A DNA stretch of 64,000 bases from Sphingobacterium sp. LZ7M1 (GCF_024296865.1 NZ_CP101134.1:4092001-4156000), one strand, 5' to 3'; shown: positions 16,659-26,576, counted from the first letter of the stretch. The notes: generated by a model from the letters alone, not told the origin. Made by a program: numbers and translations.

Positions 16659-17729
16659 CTAAAAATTGACGAGGATGAGCTTGTATCCCTCATCCGTCCG
16701 GAGAAACTCAAATGTCTTTGATACATATGGGAATTCGTCGTACAAAGACAGGGATATGACCGGATACTTTGCATCTAATGAATCACCACATTGATCGAGA
16801 TACTTACTATAGGATTCGCCTTCAAATATGAAATAATTTAAGCTGGATTTAGAGATATCGTATTTTTTCGATCCGCTGATAACAGACTCGAACAGTTCCT
16901 TTAATATATCACCTTGACGGTTGATGTATTTAGGACTTTCCTCAAATACCCATTGATTTTGGTCCTCATGCCAATAGGCGATGCTGTCATAGGAATGGGA
17001 GATCAATTGTTCTTTTGTTATTTCATTGGAAAATAATTTAGGAAAAAGCTGTTCAAACTCTTTTACATAGTCCATAAAGGCATAAGTATTACCATTTTTC
17101 CCCTTAAATTTTTCCCATGCCCTATCTTCAGGTAAAGAGCCATTGATACTCACTTGGTAAAAATTCAGGTTATCATTGTATGGGAAATCCTCAATAAGGA
17201 CCTGATTATTCGTATCGATCAACATACTTTTTCCGCCCACAAAATAGGAATGTTCGTCATCAGGACTATCCCTTTTTCTTTGGGCACCCTTTAAGGCAGG
17301 GATCATTCCATTTTTGACACGTCCTAAGCCATTATAGATAGCAGGAATTTGAATTTCGCCTTCGGCATTAAGCATGCCTACCAGGTCATTTGCTTGATCA
17401 TAGAAACGGATAAAGCCTTCACTCTCGCAATCCGGAACATTGTCGAAATAGTAGAGGCTGTCATTGCCAACCTTTCTTCCGGTCTTGGTCAGGAAATAAG
17501 AACGAAATTCTTCCTGATCGTTGACCTCTGTTACCGAAATGATATTGTCAAAAGAACTTGGGATCCTACTGACAGCTTGTAGGGAGAGTGGAACAATAAC
17601 TTTTCCTTGCCGATCTTGATAGCCGACCAAGGTAGAATCAGCATTGTAGAATGCCTTTAGGTTTCTACTGACTTGCGCAAAAAGGATATTAGGAAGCAGG
17701 AAAGCACATAAAATTAATAGCAGTTTCAT
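16659..17729 (-). CDS. Exported protein with WG-type repeats
   Basis: A 356-residue protein with signal MKLLLILCAFLLPNILFAQ. Two segments look like WG repeats (VGYQDRQGKVIVPLSLQAVSRI and VGMLNAEGEIQIPAIYNGLGRV). The C-terminal half contains no recognised domain. It is similar in style to the WG protein at 8 kb but not an obvious duplicate. Function unknown, probably periplasmic or surface exposed. Confidence 0.6.
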   Translation of the reverse strand: MKLLLILCAFLLPNILFAQVSRNLKAFYNADSTLVGYQDRQGKVIVPLSLQAVSRIPSSFDNIISVTEVNDQEEFRSYFLTKTGRKVGNDSLYYFDNVPDCESEGFIRFYDQANDLVGMLNAEGEIQIPAIYNGLGRVKNGMIPALKGAQRKRDSPDDEHSYFVGGKSMLIDTNNQVLIEDFPYNDNLNFYQVSINGSLPEDRAWEKFKGKNGNTYAFMDYVKEFEQLFPKLFSNEITKEQLISHSYDSIAYWHEDQNQWVFEESPKYINRQGDILKELFESVISGSKKYDISKSSLNYFIFEGESYSKYLDQCGDSLDAKYPVISLSLYDEFPYVSKTFEFLRTDEGYKLILVNF

Positions 17730-17785
17730 ACAGAAAAGATAAGAAAAAACCAGCTTTCTGTGAAAGAACTTTTATTGAAAATGCA

Positions 17786-18205
17786 TTAACGTTTTTTCTT
17801 GTTTTTCTTCTTTTTTTCCAATTGGTCAATCCTTGCCGTTAAGGCTGCAATGGTTATTTCTTGTGATTGAATGGTAGACTGTTGAGCGCTGATTACTTTT
17901 TCCAGGGCAGCGGACAAGGTACCATTATCGATAGGTTTATCGATTTTAGAAGGAAGGGTAATGGCGACTTCATGAAGTTGATGATTATCCTCTCTCAACA
18001 TCTCGCCGGCACCAGAGACTAACCATTCAGGAGAAATATCGGCATAGCTAGATAGAATAGTGGCTATTGCATCGGAGCCTAGGGCGGAGTTTTTTTGTAC
18101 GCCCTTAAAATTTGCATAGGAAAGACCCAATCCTTTAAAAAACTCGACTTTGTGTATCCCCTTTGATTCGGCAATCAATAGTACTCTCTCTTTGATATTA
18201 CTCAT
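17786..18205 (-). CDS. HTH protein with C-terminal coiled coil
   Basis: A 139-residue protein. The first 70 residues have the layout of phage-repressor-like XRE domains common in Bacteroidota: NIKERVLLIAESKGIHKVEFFKGLGLSYANFKG, then ISPEWLVSGAGEMLRED. The tail (about 95-139) is a predicted coiled coil with a heptad-like QSTIQSQEITIAALTARIDQLEKKKK and a basic end. In related proteins the segment after the HTH supports dimerisation. It stands alone between two minus-strand genes; no phage genes are near. Probably a small transcription regulator of unknown target. Confidence 0.7.
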   Translation of the reverse strand: MSNIKERVLLIAESKGIHKVEFFKGLGLSYANFKGVQKNSALGSDAIATILSSYADISPEWLVSGAGEMLREDNHQLHEVAITLPSKIDKPIDNGTLSAALEKVISAQQSTIQSQEITIAALTARIDQLEKKKKNKKKR

Positions 18206-18354
18206 AGTATCTAGTGTTAATAAGTTTGGATAAAATATAGACTAAATTTATTAATATTTTCAGGAATAGCAATAAGTTAACAATAATATAATAAGGTTAT
18301 TGTTGAGATTCTGCGGGTGATTGCAGTGCTGTGGAGGAAGGTTTGGGCAATAAG

Positions 18355-18387
18355 AAAGCCGGCAAAACCCAAGGTTTTACCGGCTTT
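18355..18387 (-). terminator. Terminator after outer-membrane protein gene
   Basis: Arms of 15 bases (18355-18369 and 18373-18387) pair with one mismatch around a 3-base loop, 18 bases past the stop of the barrel gene. Confidence 0.75.
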
Positions 18388-18404
18388 CCACAAATGTCTA
18401 ATTA

Positions 18405-18893
18405 TTAAAACTTGAAGTTAAAACCAAGGTTAATAGCTCCGAAATTGACATCATTATTTACGGCACGGTAACCGCCGAAAAGTTCCCATTTCTGTTGTTG
18501 GTAACCAATTTTCGGCATATAGTAGAAACCTCCAGCATCTTCACCACCTGAAGTAGTCAGTGCATACCCCAGATCGGCTCCGATGAAGAATTCAGGAACG
18601 ATAGAATATTGTCCAGACGCAGCCAAAGGGATGTAGTTGAAATCTGTAAAGCCCGCATCTTTATAGTCCGACTTCAAGAAATAGTTCTGGAATCCAACGG
18701 TAGGACCTACCTGGAACTTCTCGCCAACGTTCCATAGGTACGCCGCATCAACACCGGCTGTAAATGAGGAAACATCAGCAACATCGCCAACTGGAAGTCC
18801 AATGTTAGCTCCGATCTTGAATTGACCTGGGCTCTGCGCTTTAGCGCCAAAACTTAACATTAAAATGGATGCAGCAAATACTAATTTTTTCAT
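18405..18893 (-). CDS. Small outer-membrane beta-barrel protein
   Basis: A 162-residue protein with signal MKKLVFAASILMLSFGAKAQ and eight or so amphipathic strands (for example FKIGANIGLPVGD, FQVGPTVGFQNYFL, FFIGADLGYALTT, INLGFNFKF). The last residue is Phe, the usual BAM recognition end. It resembles OmpW/OprF-barrel-like porin-family proteins of Bacteroidota. It is monocistronic and divergent from the SusC gene. Role unknown. Confidence 0.75.
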   Translation of the reverse strand: MKKLVFAASILMLSFGAKAQSPGQFKIGANIGLPVGDVADVSSFTAGVDAAYLWNVGEKFQVGPTVGFQNYFLKSDYKDAGFTDFNYIPLAASGQYSIVPEFFIGADLGYALTTSGGEDAGGFYYMPKIGYQQQKWELFGGYRAVNNDVNFGAINLGFNFKF

Positions 18894-19117
18894 TTGAAAT
18901 AGTTTTATGTGATTGATTTTTTCAGGCAGGTTTCAAAAATCGTTCCATCATTTGAGAATTTCTCAGCCCTTGGGGACCCCTCAAAAACTACATGTTTAAA
19001 CAACTATTGATTAATATTTTTTATTTAAAGAAAATGTTAGCCATGCCTGTTTTTAGTTCACAATTAATTAATAAATTATAACTAATAATTTAACATTTAT
19101 TTAAAACTCCCTTAAAA

Positions 19118-19125
19118 TAGCTTTG
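19118..19125 (+). promoter_or_regulatory. Candidate -7 box upstream of susC-like gene
   Basis: TAGCTTTG, exact to TAnnTTTG, 56 bases before the SusC start. No clear -33 TTTG is at standard distance. Confidence 0.35.
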
Positions 19126-19181
19126 CTTTTTTTGCAGAAATAAATGGAACAGGGGTTCTATTATTAATCTAAATATTATTT

Positions 19182-22100
19182 ATGGATTTATTAACCGTCC
19201 GAAATTTTCGGAAATACAGCAAAATTGGCTATGCCCTCTTATGCTGTGCACTCATTGGAAAATCCGCTTCGGCAAGTAGCATTGATGAAGCCCATTTCCA
19301 TGAAACTCCCACCAGCTTATCCTTCCAGACCCAAGCCACTGGTAAGATAAAAAACGAAGCCAACGAAGTATTAGTTGGTACCACAATCCGAAACCTAACC
19401 AACAAGCTAAGTACTGCAAGCAAACTAGATGGTTCATTCCAAATTGACGCTAAACAAGGGGATGTATTAGAATTTACCTCTCTCGGTTATGTTACTCAAA
19501 CCATTACCTATTCAGGATCTCCGATCAATATCACGATGTTGAAGGATGAATCGGCATTGGAAGAGGTCGTAGTAACGGCAATCGGTATCAAACAACAGAA
19601 ACGTAAGTTAGGTTATGCAACACAGGAAGTGAAAACGGAGGTGTTGGATCAATCTAAAACCATGAATATCGGAAATGCCCTTTCAGGACAGGTTGCCGGA
19701 TTGACGGTAACCAATCCTACAGGTATTTTCCAAAAACCTAATTTCTCCCTTCGTGGGAAGAACCCGATTATCGTCATCGATGGTATCGTGGTGGAAACCG
19801 ACTTCTTTGATGTTCCAAGCGAGAACATTGCCAATATCAACGTACTGAAAGGTACCGCAGCTTCTACCCTATATGGATCTAGAGGTAGAGATGGGGCGAT
19901 CTTGATCACCACCAAGACAGCGAAGGAAGATGGATTGGAAGTAAGCTTCACGACAACGAACATGATGACGGCAGGTTTCACGGTATTCCCTGAAACACAG
20001 ACTGAATACGGTTCGGGATCGAATGGTAAATATGAATTTTGGGATGGTGCCGACGGTGGTATCTCGGATGGAGATATGACCTGGGGACCAAAGCTGAACG
20101 CCGGTGTGAAAGTACCGCAATGGAACAGCCCAATCAAAAATAAACAGACTGGCGAAATCATTCCATGGTGGGGCGATGTGAAAGGTACCATCTATGACGA
20201 CCGTTCATTATATGAGCGTGTACCGATGGATTTTGTGAGCCATAATAACCTTCAAGATTTCCTGAGAACAGGTTTTGTCAATGATAATAACGTAAGTATT
20301 GCTTACAAGGGACAAAAAGCCGCCGTATTCTTTACCGGTAAATATGCTATCCAACAAGGTCAGGTTCCTAATTCGCAGTTACAATCTGGTGGCGCGACCA
20401 TGAATACCTCCTACATGTTCAATCCATCTTTAAAATTGGACGTGAATCTATCGTATAACAAGGTTTATTCTCCAAACTATCCGAGATATGGTTATGGACC
20501 GAAAAACCACATGTATACGATCTTGTTATGGATGGGTAATGATGTAAACGGTAAGGATTTAAGTCAGCACTATTATGTTCCCGGTCAGGAAGGATTCCGC
20601 CAAGCGAACTATAACTATGCTTGGTACAACAACCCATATTTTGCAGCCAACGAGCTAAACCAACAACATAACCGTGATGTACTACAAGGTCAATCTACCT
20701 TGAACTGGCAGGTATCACCAAACTTTACGGTTCAGGGACGTGCTTCGGCAAGACAGAATTCTTCATTTGAAAACATGCAAAGTCCGAAATCGTACATGAA
20801 CTATAGTGATTCGAGAAATGGTGACTATAAAGTTTGGAATAACAAGAGAATTGATTTTGATGCAGACGTTCTGGCAACTTACCATGAGGAATTTGGCGAA
20901 AACTTTGGGATCAGCGTCAATGCGGGTTCTTCGGTTTATCAACGTTCATTGAACAATTCTTATTTAGCAACAGATGGTTTGATCGTTCCAAACCTTTACA
21001 GTTTGGCCAATACGCAAGGTCCGGCTTCCGCTACAACCTTCAATTCTGAAAAGGTAACCCGCTCGGTATATGGATCGGTGAACGTAGATTTATTTAAATC
21101 GACTTACATCAACTTCTCTGGAAGAAATGACTGGTCTTCATCCTTGCCACAAGGAAACAATTCATACTTCTACCCTGCAGTATCATTGAGTTCCATCCTA
21201 TCGGATTACTTTAAACTGCCGGCTGGAATCGACTACCTGAAAGTATATTCATCCTTAGCACAGGTATCCAACGACTTGGATCCATATAGTACCTATTTGA
21301 CCTATGGAAAGAACTTGACCTATGGATCTACTCCATCTGTATCCTATAGAGACGTACTTTCAAATCCTGCTATTTTGCCGGAACAGTCGACCGCTTTCGA
21401 GGCTGGTTTGGCGCTATCTTTCTTGAACAATAAAGTAAGTGCAGAAGCGACCTACTATAATGTTTATGATGAATTCCAGATTCGGGATCTAGCGATCTCA
21501 CAGGCCTCTGGATTCCCGTTGAGAAAATCCAATGTATTGGATTTCAGGACGCAGGGTCTAGAGTTAATGTTGAACATCTATCCGATCAAGAACGAGAACT
21601 TCAGCTGGGACTTCTCGGTAAACTGGAGCAGACAGGTGAAAAAATTCGCTGCGATACATGGTTCTGAGAAATTCGGAAACTATATGGTAGGCGACCGTGC
21701 TGATGCCTATTATGCAACGATTTGGCAGAAATCAGCTGATGGTCAAGTTATCTTGAACAATGACACAAGAATGCCTATCCGTGATAGTTATGCCAAAAAC
21801 GTAGGACACCTTGATCCCAATTGGAGATTTGGTTTCCAGAACAGATTCAATCTTCATGGATTTTCATTGAATCTAGATATTGATGGGTCCATTGGCGGTC
21901 TGATCAATTCCGTTACCCACGAGAAAATGTGGTGGGGTGGTAAGCATCCATCTTCAACCAAATATAGAGATGCAGAATATACTGCTGGAAAATATGTTTA
22001 TGTCCCTGAAGGTGTAATCGTAACGGGTGGTGAACTGGTAAGGGATGTAAATGGAAACGTTGTTTCCGATACGCGTACCTACGAGAAAAACACACAGGCA

Positions 22101-22403
22101 GTGAGCTGGCAAACTTGGAGTCAGATCTACCCTTACCAAGCAAGGGTAACTGAAGATGAGAGCAAATTCTTTGCGAATACCTTTGATCGTTCATTTGTAA
22201 AATTACGCCGCTTATCGGTAGGCTATGACCTCAATAAATTCATCAAAACCTCAAAGGTGAAGTCAATCAATGCAACGGTATTCGGTTACAACCTATTGAT
22301 GTGGCAAAACATTCCGTTCTTGGATCCTGACTATGGTGATGACAACAACCTGCAAGATCCTTCCGCACGCTACATTGGGGCATCCTTAAACTTTAAATTC
22401 TAA
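19182..22403 (+). CDS. SusC-like TonB-dependent outer-membrane transporter
   Basis: A 1073-residue SusC/RagA family porin that imports nutrients with its SusD partner. After the signal region there is a carboxypeptidase-like regulatory domain (about 52-108, with VLVGTTIRNLTNK and DVLEFTSLGYVTQTITY). The TonB-box region LEEVVVTAIGIKQQKRKLGYATQEV is next. The plug domain follows, with VAGLTVTNPTGIFQKPNFSLRGKNPIIVIDGI and YGSRGRDGAILITTKT, then the 22-strand barrel ending in ASLNFKF. It is followed after 3 bases by the susD-like gene. No FecI/FecR or hybrid sensor is next to it. The ligand is unknown; absence of glycoside hydrolases in the operon leaves peptides possible. Confidence 0.97.
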   Translation: MDLLTVRNFRKYSKIGYALLCCALIGKSASASSIDEAHFHETPTSLSFQTQATGKIKNEANEVLVGTTIRNLTNKLSTASKLDGSFQIDAKQGDVLEFTSLGYVTQTITYSGSPINITMLKDESALEEVVVTAIGIKQQKRKLGYATQEVKTEVLDQSKTMNIGNALSGQVAGLTVTNPTGIFQKPNFSLRGKNPIIVIDGIVVETDFFDVPSENIANINVLKGTAASTLYGSRGRDGAILITTKTAKEDGLEVSFTTTNMMTAGFTVFPETQTEYGSGSNGKYEFWDGADGGISDGDMTWGPKLNAGVKVPQWNSPIKNKQTGEIIPWWGDVKGTIYDDRSLYERVPMDFVSHNNLQDFLRTGFVNDNNVSIAYKGQKAAVFFTGKYAIQQGQVPNSQLQSGGATMNTSYMFNPSLKLDVNLSYNKVYSPNYPRYGYGPKNHMYTILLWMGNDVNGKDLSQHYYVPGQEGFRQANYNYAWYNNPYFAANELNQQHNRDVLQGQSTLNWQVSPNFTVQGRASARQNSSFENMQSPKSYMNYSDSRNGDYKVWNNKRIDFDADVLATYHEEFGENFGISVNAGSSVYQRSLNNSYLATDGLIVPNLYSLANTQGPASATTFNSEKVTRSVYGSVNVDLFKSTYINFSGRNDWSSSLPQGNNSYFYPAVSLSSILSDYFKLPAGIDYLKVYSSLAQVSNDLDPYSTYLTYGKNLTYGSTPSVSYRDVLSNPAILPEQSTAFEAGLALSFLNNKVSAEATYYNVYDEFQIRDLAISQASGFPLRKSNVLDFRTQGLELMLNIYPIKNENFSWDFSVNWSRQVKKFAAIHGSEKFGNYMVGDRADAYYATIWQKSADGQVILNNDTRMPIRDSYAKNVGHLDPNWRFGFQNRFNLHGFSLNLDIDGSIGGLINSVTHEKMWWGGKHPSSTKYRDAEYTAGKYVYVPEGVIVTGGELVRDVNGNVVSDTRTYEKNTQAVSWQTWSQIYPYQARVTEDESKFFANTFDRSFVKLRRLSVGYDLNKFIKTSKVKSINATVFGYNLLMWQNIPFLDPDYGDDNNLQDPSARYIGASLNFKF

Positions 22404-22406
22404 ACA

Positions 22407-23897
22407 ATGAAAATCAAACATATCATCATATTGGGATTTCTTGCTCTGTTTGTGAGCTTGAATTCTTCCTGCCGAAAATTGGAAGAGATCAATATCAACC
22501 CCAACGAATCGTCTACAACTCACCCACAGTTTTTGCTCACAAAAATACAGTGGCAGGCGTTCAATGCATTTAAAGGCACGGGGCCTTTATATGCCCTAAA
22601 AATGATTGTGCAGACTGATGGTGAAAACTCCAATCAGATCTATGTATGGCAACGTGGCGACTTTGATGCCTATGGCCAGCTTCGCGATGTTACCAAAATG
22701 ATCGAAGAAGCAGAAAAGAGAAATCTGCAAGACTATATTGCCTTGGGGAAATTCTTCAGAGCCTATTATTTCTTTAACCTGACGATGACTTTTGGTGATG
22801 TTCCGTATTCGGAAGCATTGAAAGGTGAGAAAGAGAATAACTATACCCCGAAATACGATAGCCAAAAGGATGTATTAGTAGGGATTTTAAAAGAGCTGGA
22901 AGAAGCTAACACCTTGCTTTCAAAAATTGAGAACAGGATCGGTGGAGATATTATCTATGGAGGAACGGCTTCTCAATGGCGTAAATTGGTAAATGCTTTC
23001 AGATTGAAGATTTTGATGACCTTGTCTCCGAAAGAAGCAGATGGCGATATTGCTCCGAAGGCTAAGTTCAGTCAGATCGTAAGCAGTGAACCTTTGTTCA
23101 CTTCGGGTTCTGATGACGCCAAATTAGTGTACTTAGATCAGATCGGAAACCGTTATCCTGAGTTCAACTCAAGTAGCTATGGTTCGGGCATGTATGTGGA
23201 TTCAACCTATATCAAAAGATTGCAGGACCTGAAAGATGCTCGTTTATTCGTGTTGTTCACTAGGACTCCAAATGCCGCTAAAGCTGGTAAGGCAGTTAAC
23301 GATTTCACGGCATACGAAGGAGGTAACCCGATCAGACCTTATGATGAAGTTAACAAGAAAGCGACTAATGGTAATGTTTCAAAGGTTGCCGATCGCTTTA
23401 CGAAAGACCCCACCAACGAACCATCGGTATTGTTGGGCTATAGTGAGCAACAGTTAATCTTAGCTGAAGCCGCCGTGAGAGGATGGATCTCTGGCAATGC
23501 CGACAATTACTATAACGAAGGTGTAAAGGCTGGGTTCAAGTTCTATGAAACCTATGCGAAAGGACTTAGAGGTTATGTAAATGAAGCCATTGCTGCAAAC
23601 TACTTGGCTCAAAGCTCCGTAAAGCTATCTTCAGTAAGCACAGTGGAACAGAAGATAGAGCGTATCTTGATGCAGAAATACCTTCGTTCTTTCCATCAAG
23701 GAAGCTGGTCTGCATATTATGACCATTTGAGAACTGGGTATCCAAGTTTTGCAAAAGCTAACCCCAACCACTATGCATATAGATGGATGTACCCTCAAGC
23801 GGAATACAATTCCAATGCAACCAACGTAGCTGCAGCAATAGCCAGTCAGTTTTCTGGATCGGATGTGATTACAGCAAAACCTTGGTGGTTAAAATAA
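22407..23897 (+). CDS. SusD/RagB-like nutrient-binding lipoprotein
   Basis: A 496-residue lipoprotein with lipobox near SLNSSC (Cys22), which anchors it to the outer-membrane surface over SusC. The segment following (KLEEININPNESSTTHPQFLLTKIQW) and the central LGKFFRAYYFFNLTMTFGDVPYSEALKGE are typical of the SusD-like group with TPR helices that pair with SusC. It lies 3 bases after the SusC gene, so the pair is one operon, ended by a strong terminator. It looks like the SusD_2-type family often linked to ligands other than starch. Ligand not predictable here. Confidence 0.94.
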   Translation: MKIKHIIILGFLALFVSLNSSCRKLEEININPNESSTTHPQFLLTKIQWQAFNAFKGTGPLYALKMIVQTDGENSNQIYVWQRGDFDAYGQLRDVTKMIEEAEKRNLQDYIALGKFFRAYYFFNLTMTFGDVPYSEALKGEKENNYTPKYDSQKDVLVGILKELEEANTLLSKIENRIGGDIIYGGTASQWRKLVNAFRLKILMTLSPKEADGDIAPKAKFSQIVSSEPLFTSGSDDAKLVYLDQIGNRYPEFNSSSYGSGMYVDSTYIKRLQDLKDARLFVLFTRTPNAAKAGKAVNDFTAYEGGNPIRPYDEVNKKATNGNVSKVADRFTKDPTNEPSVLLGYSEQQLILAEAAVRGWISGNADNYYNEGVKAGFKFYETYAKGLRGYVNEAIAANYLAQSSVKLSSVSTVEQKIERILMQKYLRSFHQGSWSAYYDHLRTGYPSFAKANPNHYAYRWMYPQAEYNSNATNVAAAIASQFSGSDVITAKPWWLK

Positions 23898-23917
23898 TAC
23901 TCTAAATTAATCATAGA

Positions 23918-23946
23918 AAAGGCCGGAGATCTGATTTCCGGCCTTT
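23918..23946 (+). terminator. Terminator of susCD operon
   Basis: Arms AAAGGCCGGA / TCCGGCCTTT with a 9-base loop, followed by CTTTATTTT on the plus strand. It separates susCD from the convergent ompA-like gene. Confidence 0.85.
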
Positions 23947-23953
23947 CTTTATT

Positions 23954-24568
23954 TTACTTACTGATACTTTGTGTACCTAGGTATTTCACCTCCACCCGTC
24001 GGTTCTTGGCTCTACCTTCTTCATTATCTTTTCCATCGCTCGTGGTATTTTCAGCAATGGGCTCCTCCTCACCTTTTCCTTCGGTAATGATCTGGTTTTT
24101 CAATCCTTTATTGACCAACCAATCCTTGACCGCATTGGCTCTAGCTAAGGAGAGTTTTTTATTATAGTTGTTGTCCCCTTTGGAATCTGTGTGTCCGGTT
24201 ATCCTTACGCTTTCATCACCCATTGATTCAAGATTTGCAGCAAGCTGGGTTAACATCTCTTCAGCTTCAGGCTTCAGTGTCGATTTATTGAAATCAAAGA
24301 GCTGATCAGCGGCGAGCTGAGCCTCTACATTGAGGTTGCTCTGTTCAGCGCTGAGGCCACTCCCAGTTGCTGTCAAAGTGTTGTTCCCAGGATTAACCGT
24401 CTCGCGAGTTGCCCGCAAGGTATCTCCAGCTTCGACATTATCTTCAATGGAACCCTCCGTTGCAATCAATTCGGTAGAGTTTTTAGGCTCTTCTTTCTTT
24501 GTTTCCGAATTACAGGATGCGGCGAGAACCAAGAAAGATAAGGCATATAATATTTCTATTTTTCTCAT
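23954..24568 (-). CDS. OmpA-family lipoprotein
   Basis: A 204-residue lipoprotein with lipobox LAASC (Cys19). A low-complexity linker (about 20-90) leads to a C-terminal OmpA peptidoglycan-binding domain: LFDFNKSTLKPEAEEMLTQLA, VRITGHTDSKGDNNYNKKLSLARANAVKDWL, and EGRAKNRRVEVKY. The conserved Asp and Arg that bind diaminopimelate are in GHTDSKG and NRRVE. It starts 1 base after the upstream lipoprotein gene ends and forms a two-gene operon with it. It anchors the outer membrane to the cell wall, Pal-like. Confidence 0.92.
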   Translation of the reverse strand: MRKIEILYALSFLVLAASCNSETKKEEPKNSTELIATEGSIEDNVEAGDTLRATRETVNPGNNTLTATGSGLSAEQSNLNVEAQLAADQLFDFNKSTLKPEAEEMLTQLAANLESMGDESVRITGHTDSKGDNNYNKKLSLARANAVKDWLVNKGLKNQIITEGKGEEEPIAENTTSDGKDNEEGRAKNRRVEVKYLGTQSISK

Positions 24569-24569
24569 A

Positions 24570-25121
24570 TTACCTGGTTATTGGCAGGGCATCAAAGCTA
24601 CCGTAATCACTAAGGGTCAAACTAATGGTATTGGTCTCTGGAGAAGGAACAGCAAACTTTAAGTTTATCAATACCATCTTATCTGAACCTAAATACCAAA
24701 GCTTTTTACCTTCTTCCTTGGTTGGAGTGAACATGAATTTACCGGCGTCATCCTTTAACAGACTGTTCTTTTTAGCCGTGGCATCATCGATGTAATAAAT
24801 GTTTTCTCCAGGAAAGTTGATGTTTATTACCTTTTTATCTGTGTTGTCTAATCTTAACTCAACATTTAGGATGCTGCCGACGATACTAGCCTTCGTAACG
24901 CTCAAGGTTCCATCATTAACTTGTTTGGACGCTATGGCAGCAGGCGCAGTTTGTGCTGGATCAGTTTTTTCTACTTCCTCAACGACCACTTTGGTTTCTG
25001 GGACAACCTGAACAACGGTATCCTTATCATTCTGTTCGTTGGATTTATCTTGGTTCGAGTTGGAACATGAAGCCATTAATAGCACTCCCATTCCCATGGC
25101 AATAATTAATTTGTAATTCAT
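24570..25121 (-). CDS. Hypothetical lipoprotein, partner of OmpA-like protein
   Basis: A 183-residue protein with lipobox LLMASC (Cys19), a polar linker rich in Glu, Val and Thr, and a C-terminal strand-rich domain of about 110 residues (LSVTKASIVGSILNVELRLDNTDKKVININFPGENIYYIDD ... KMVLINLKFAVPSPETNTISLTLS) that looks like an immunoglobulin-like sandwich. Its stop is next to the OmpA-like gene start, so the two are coupled. No recognised family. Probably an envelope structural protein. Confidence 0.65.
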   Translation of the reverse strand: MNYKLIIAMGMGVLLMASCSNSNQDKSNEQNDKDTVVQVVPETKVVVEEVEKTDPAQTAPAAIASKQVNDGTLSVTKASIVGSILNVELRLDNTDKKVININFPGENIYYIDDATAKKNSLLKDDAGKFMFTPTKEEGKKLWYLGSDKMVLINLKFAVPSPETNTISLTLSDYGSFDALPITR

Positions 25122-25231
25122 AGTGAGTTCTTTTTAAATGTAATTTATAGTTGGTGTTGTAAATCACAAATCAATTTTTATACCAAAGGATAAATTATTT
25201 GATTTTTCAGGAATAAAACAAATGGTCTTTT

Positions 25232-25257
25232 GGTCTTCCTTTGAGGAAAGGAAGACC
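25232..25257. repeat. Perfect hairpin in divergent intergenic region
   Basis: Arms GGTCTTCCTTT / AAAGGAAGACC, 11 bp without mismatch, 4-base loop. A second palindrome CCTCTATT-A-AATAGAGG follows at 25265-25281. Both lie between two divergent gene starts, where no terminator is expected on the plus strand. Confidence 0.5.
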
Positions 25258-25366
25258 TTGCTACCCTCTATTAAATAGAGGTTTAACCGCGACCTCAATA
25301 GACCAATCTTAAAAAACCATGACACTACATGATGGATTAATTATGCTAGTTTCTTAACTTGAAATT

Positions 25367-26526
25367 ATGCGACTAACCCTCTTAACCATTTTTAGCTTAG
25401 GATTTATTCTATCCGCCTCTGGCCAGGACCAGAAAAAGGCCAACCCTGTCGGACCAGTTCATTTTAAGAAAGTGAAGGTTTCATCGGAGACCTATGAATC
25501 TGTGGGGGTGTTCGATGTCAACGGAGATGGAAAGCCAGATTTGGTCTCCGGGGCTTTTTGGTATGAGGGGCCAGATTATGTGCAAAGACATTTTATTGCT
25601 GAGGTAAGCGTGTCGACGAATATTGGGATGAGTTTATGCATATCCAAATGGATGTCAATGGAGATGGAAAAATGGACTATATCACCGGGGGTTGGTTTGC
25701 GGGAACACTATATTGGATGGAGAACCCTGGAGACAATACAGCCTGGAAGAAACATAGCATTGATTCTACCGGCAATATTGAAACCGCTAGAGGTTTTGAC
25801 CTTGATGGTGATGGCAACCTTGAAATTATCCCAAACAATCCTGGACATCCCTTGAAGTACTATAAGCTGATTACCGACGCCAATGGCAAAGGAACTGGAA
25901 AATTCAGTAAGATCGATGTTGCCCCAACGCAAGGGCATGGAATGGGCTTTGGAGATGTAAATGGCGACAAACGGATGGATATCATTGTTAACAATGGTTG
26001 GCATGAGGCTCCTGCAGACCCTAAAGGGAAATGGACGCTACATCGGGAATTTGATTTTGGAGATGCGAGCATCCCCGTATTGGTGCTGGACATCAACAAG
26101 GATGGAAAAAACGACCTTATCGTCGGACAAGGGCATTCCTACGGCCTTCATTGGTATGAACAAAAAGTTGCTTCAAATGGTAAGCGAGAGTGGATAGAAC
26201 ACCCTATTGACCTGAACAATTCACAATACCATAGCATGGAATGGGTAGACATTGATGGCGACGGAGAAGAAGAACTCATCAGCGGAAAACGATATAGAGC
26301 ACACAATGGAAAAGATCCGGGTGCAAATGATCCTGTGGGATTATATTATTTCAAATGGAATGGCGAGTCCTTTACGAAAAACATCATTAGCTATGGACCG
26401 TTGGATCAAGGAAAAGGTGCAGGGATTTATTTTTCAGTGACAGACCTCAGAAACTCAGGCAGAAAAGATGTGATAGTCGCCGGGAAGGATGGACTGTATA
26501 TTTTCTATAATGAAGGTAGGAAATAG
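25367..26526 (+). pseudogene. FG-GAP/VCBS repeat protein, frameshifted
   Basis: An exported repeat protein (signal MRLTLLTIFSLGFILSASGQ) of about 385 residues if read through. FG-GAP-type calcium-binding repeats recur: VFDVNGDGKPDLVSG, MDVNGDGKMDYITGG, FDLDGDGNLEIIPN, FGDVNGDKRMDIIVN, LDINKDGKNDLIVG and VDIDGDGEEELISG. These form beta-propeller blades. The reading frame breaks near 25605: up to IAEV it is in the first frame, and from KRVDEYWDEFMHIQMDVNGDG onward in the frame one base off. Adding one A in the GTAAG run restores a continuous protein. This may be a real mutation or a sequencing error. Propellers of this type often accompany sugar-catabolic enzymes in Bacteroidota. Confidence 0.8.
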
Positions 26527-26535
26527 GCAGGCTAT

Positions 26536-26558
26536 TAAGTTGTCAAATCGACAACTTA
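26536..26558. promoter_or_regulatory. Inverted repeat, possible higBA operator
   Basis: Nine-base arms TAAGTTGTC / GACAACTTA around a 5-base centre, 18 bases before the toxin-remnant start. Antitoxins of this class bind such palindromes to autorepress. It also follows the FG-GAP stop by 9 bases and could instead be a weak terminator, though no T-run follows directly. Confidence 0.5.
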
Positions 26559-26576
26559 TTGCTATTTTTACAATGC

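Noticed and set aside
16622..16774. 51-codon upstream extension of the GNAT gene
   Set aside because: Overlaps the preceding gene and is not part of the domain; the ATG at 16621 is natural.
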